NCBI GenBank assembly: GCA_018701105.1
Contig: JABIWD010000050.1
Span: 1-44,943 of the forward strand
Length of the DNA stretch: 44,943 nt
Source: Candidatus Uhrbacteria bacterium
GTDB lineage: Bacteria; Patescibacteriota; Patescibacteriia; UBA9934; UBA11717
Direction: 5' to 3'
The number at the start of each line of letters is the position of its first letter. The stretch's first letter is position 1. A model generated the notes under the pieces. The model was not told where the DNA came from. It saw only the letters and a list, made by a program, of their open reading frames with translations, and searched no databases. This document shows positions 44,845 through 44,943 of the stretch, in pieces. Position numbers and translations under genes: made by a program.

Positions 44845-44943
44845 ATGGGGAGTTTTACGGGAGCCGTATTTGCTTTGGGATATTTCGCGGCGTCGCTCGG
44901 TGGTTACGCGATTGGGCCAGTGACGAACACGCTGGGCCACTAC
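44845..44943 (+). CDS. Partial ORF running off right edge
   Basis: TGGAGGAGCTG-ATG: MGSFTGAVFALGYFAASLGGYAIGPVTNTLGHY...; promoter TTGACG(44768)-N17-TACAAA. Confidence 0.55.
   Translation, partial: MGSFTGAVFALGYFAASLGGYAIGPVTNTLGHY

Overview
This window looks like part of a Patescibacteria/CPR-type chromosome around the replication origin. That taxonomic call is inference from gene style and content. The core block on the + strand is rpmH-rnpA-yidD-dnaA-dnaN. Other recognisable genes are rpsT, holA, polA, rpsO, pnp, lspA, comM, maf, rmuC, xerC/D-like, exoIII, an ABC exporter, a slipin and a PBP1-type enzyme, plus three tRNAs (Arg-CCT, His-GTG, Arg-TCT). I saw no rRNA, CRISPR array or classical IS element. 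Main points: (1) A >1132-codon minus-strand ORF (FnIII repeats, Asp-rich linker, TM segments) covers 1-3397 and runs off the left edge. It is missing from the supplied ORF track. (2) polA carries an in-frame TAG (13401-13403) followed by a perfectly continuing reading frame. (3) About ten compositionally distinct single-gene units (own TTGACR-N16/17-TA promoter, strong SD, hairpin terminator) sit between core genes and resemble phage 'morons'. (4) A four-copy composite palindromic repeat family is present, with one copy abutting a DUF559 endonuclease-like gene. (5) Three parS-like sites lie at 5.5-6.1 kb, and a likely oriC with tandem DnaA boxes, DnaA-trio and AT-rich tract lies between dnaA and dnaN. 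(6) Several candidate structured RNAs have no known-family assignment, notably a nested-stem leader immediately 5' of tRNA-Arg(TCT) and a ~100-nt promoter/terminator-bounded RNA at ~17.09-17.20 kb. Everything was read by eye. No database searches, folding calculations or composition statistics were run.
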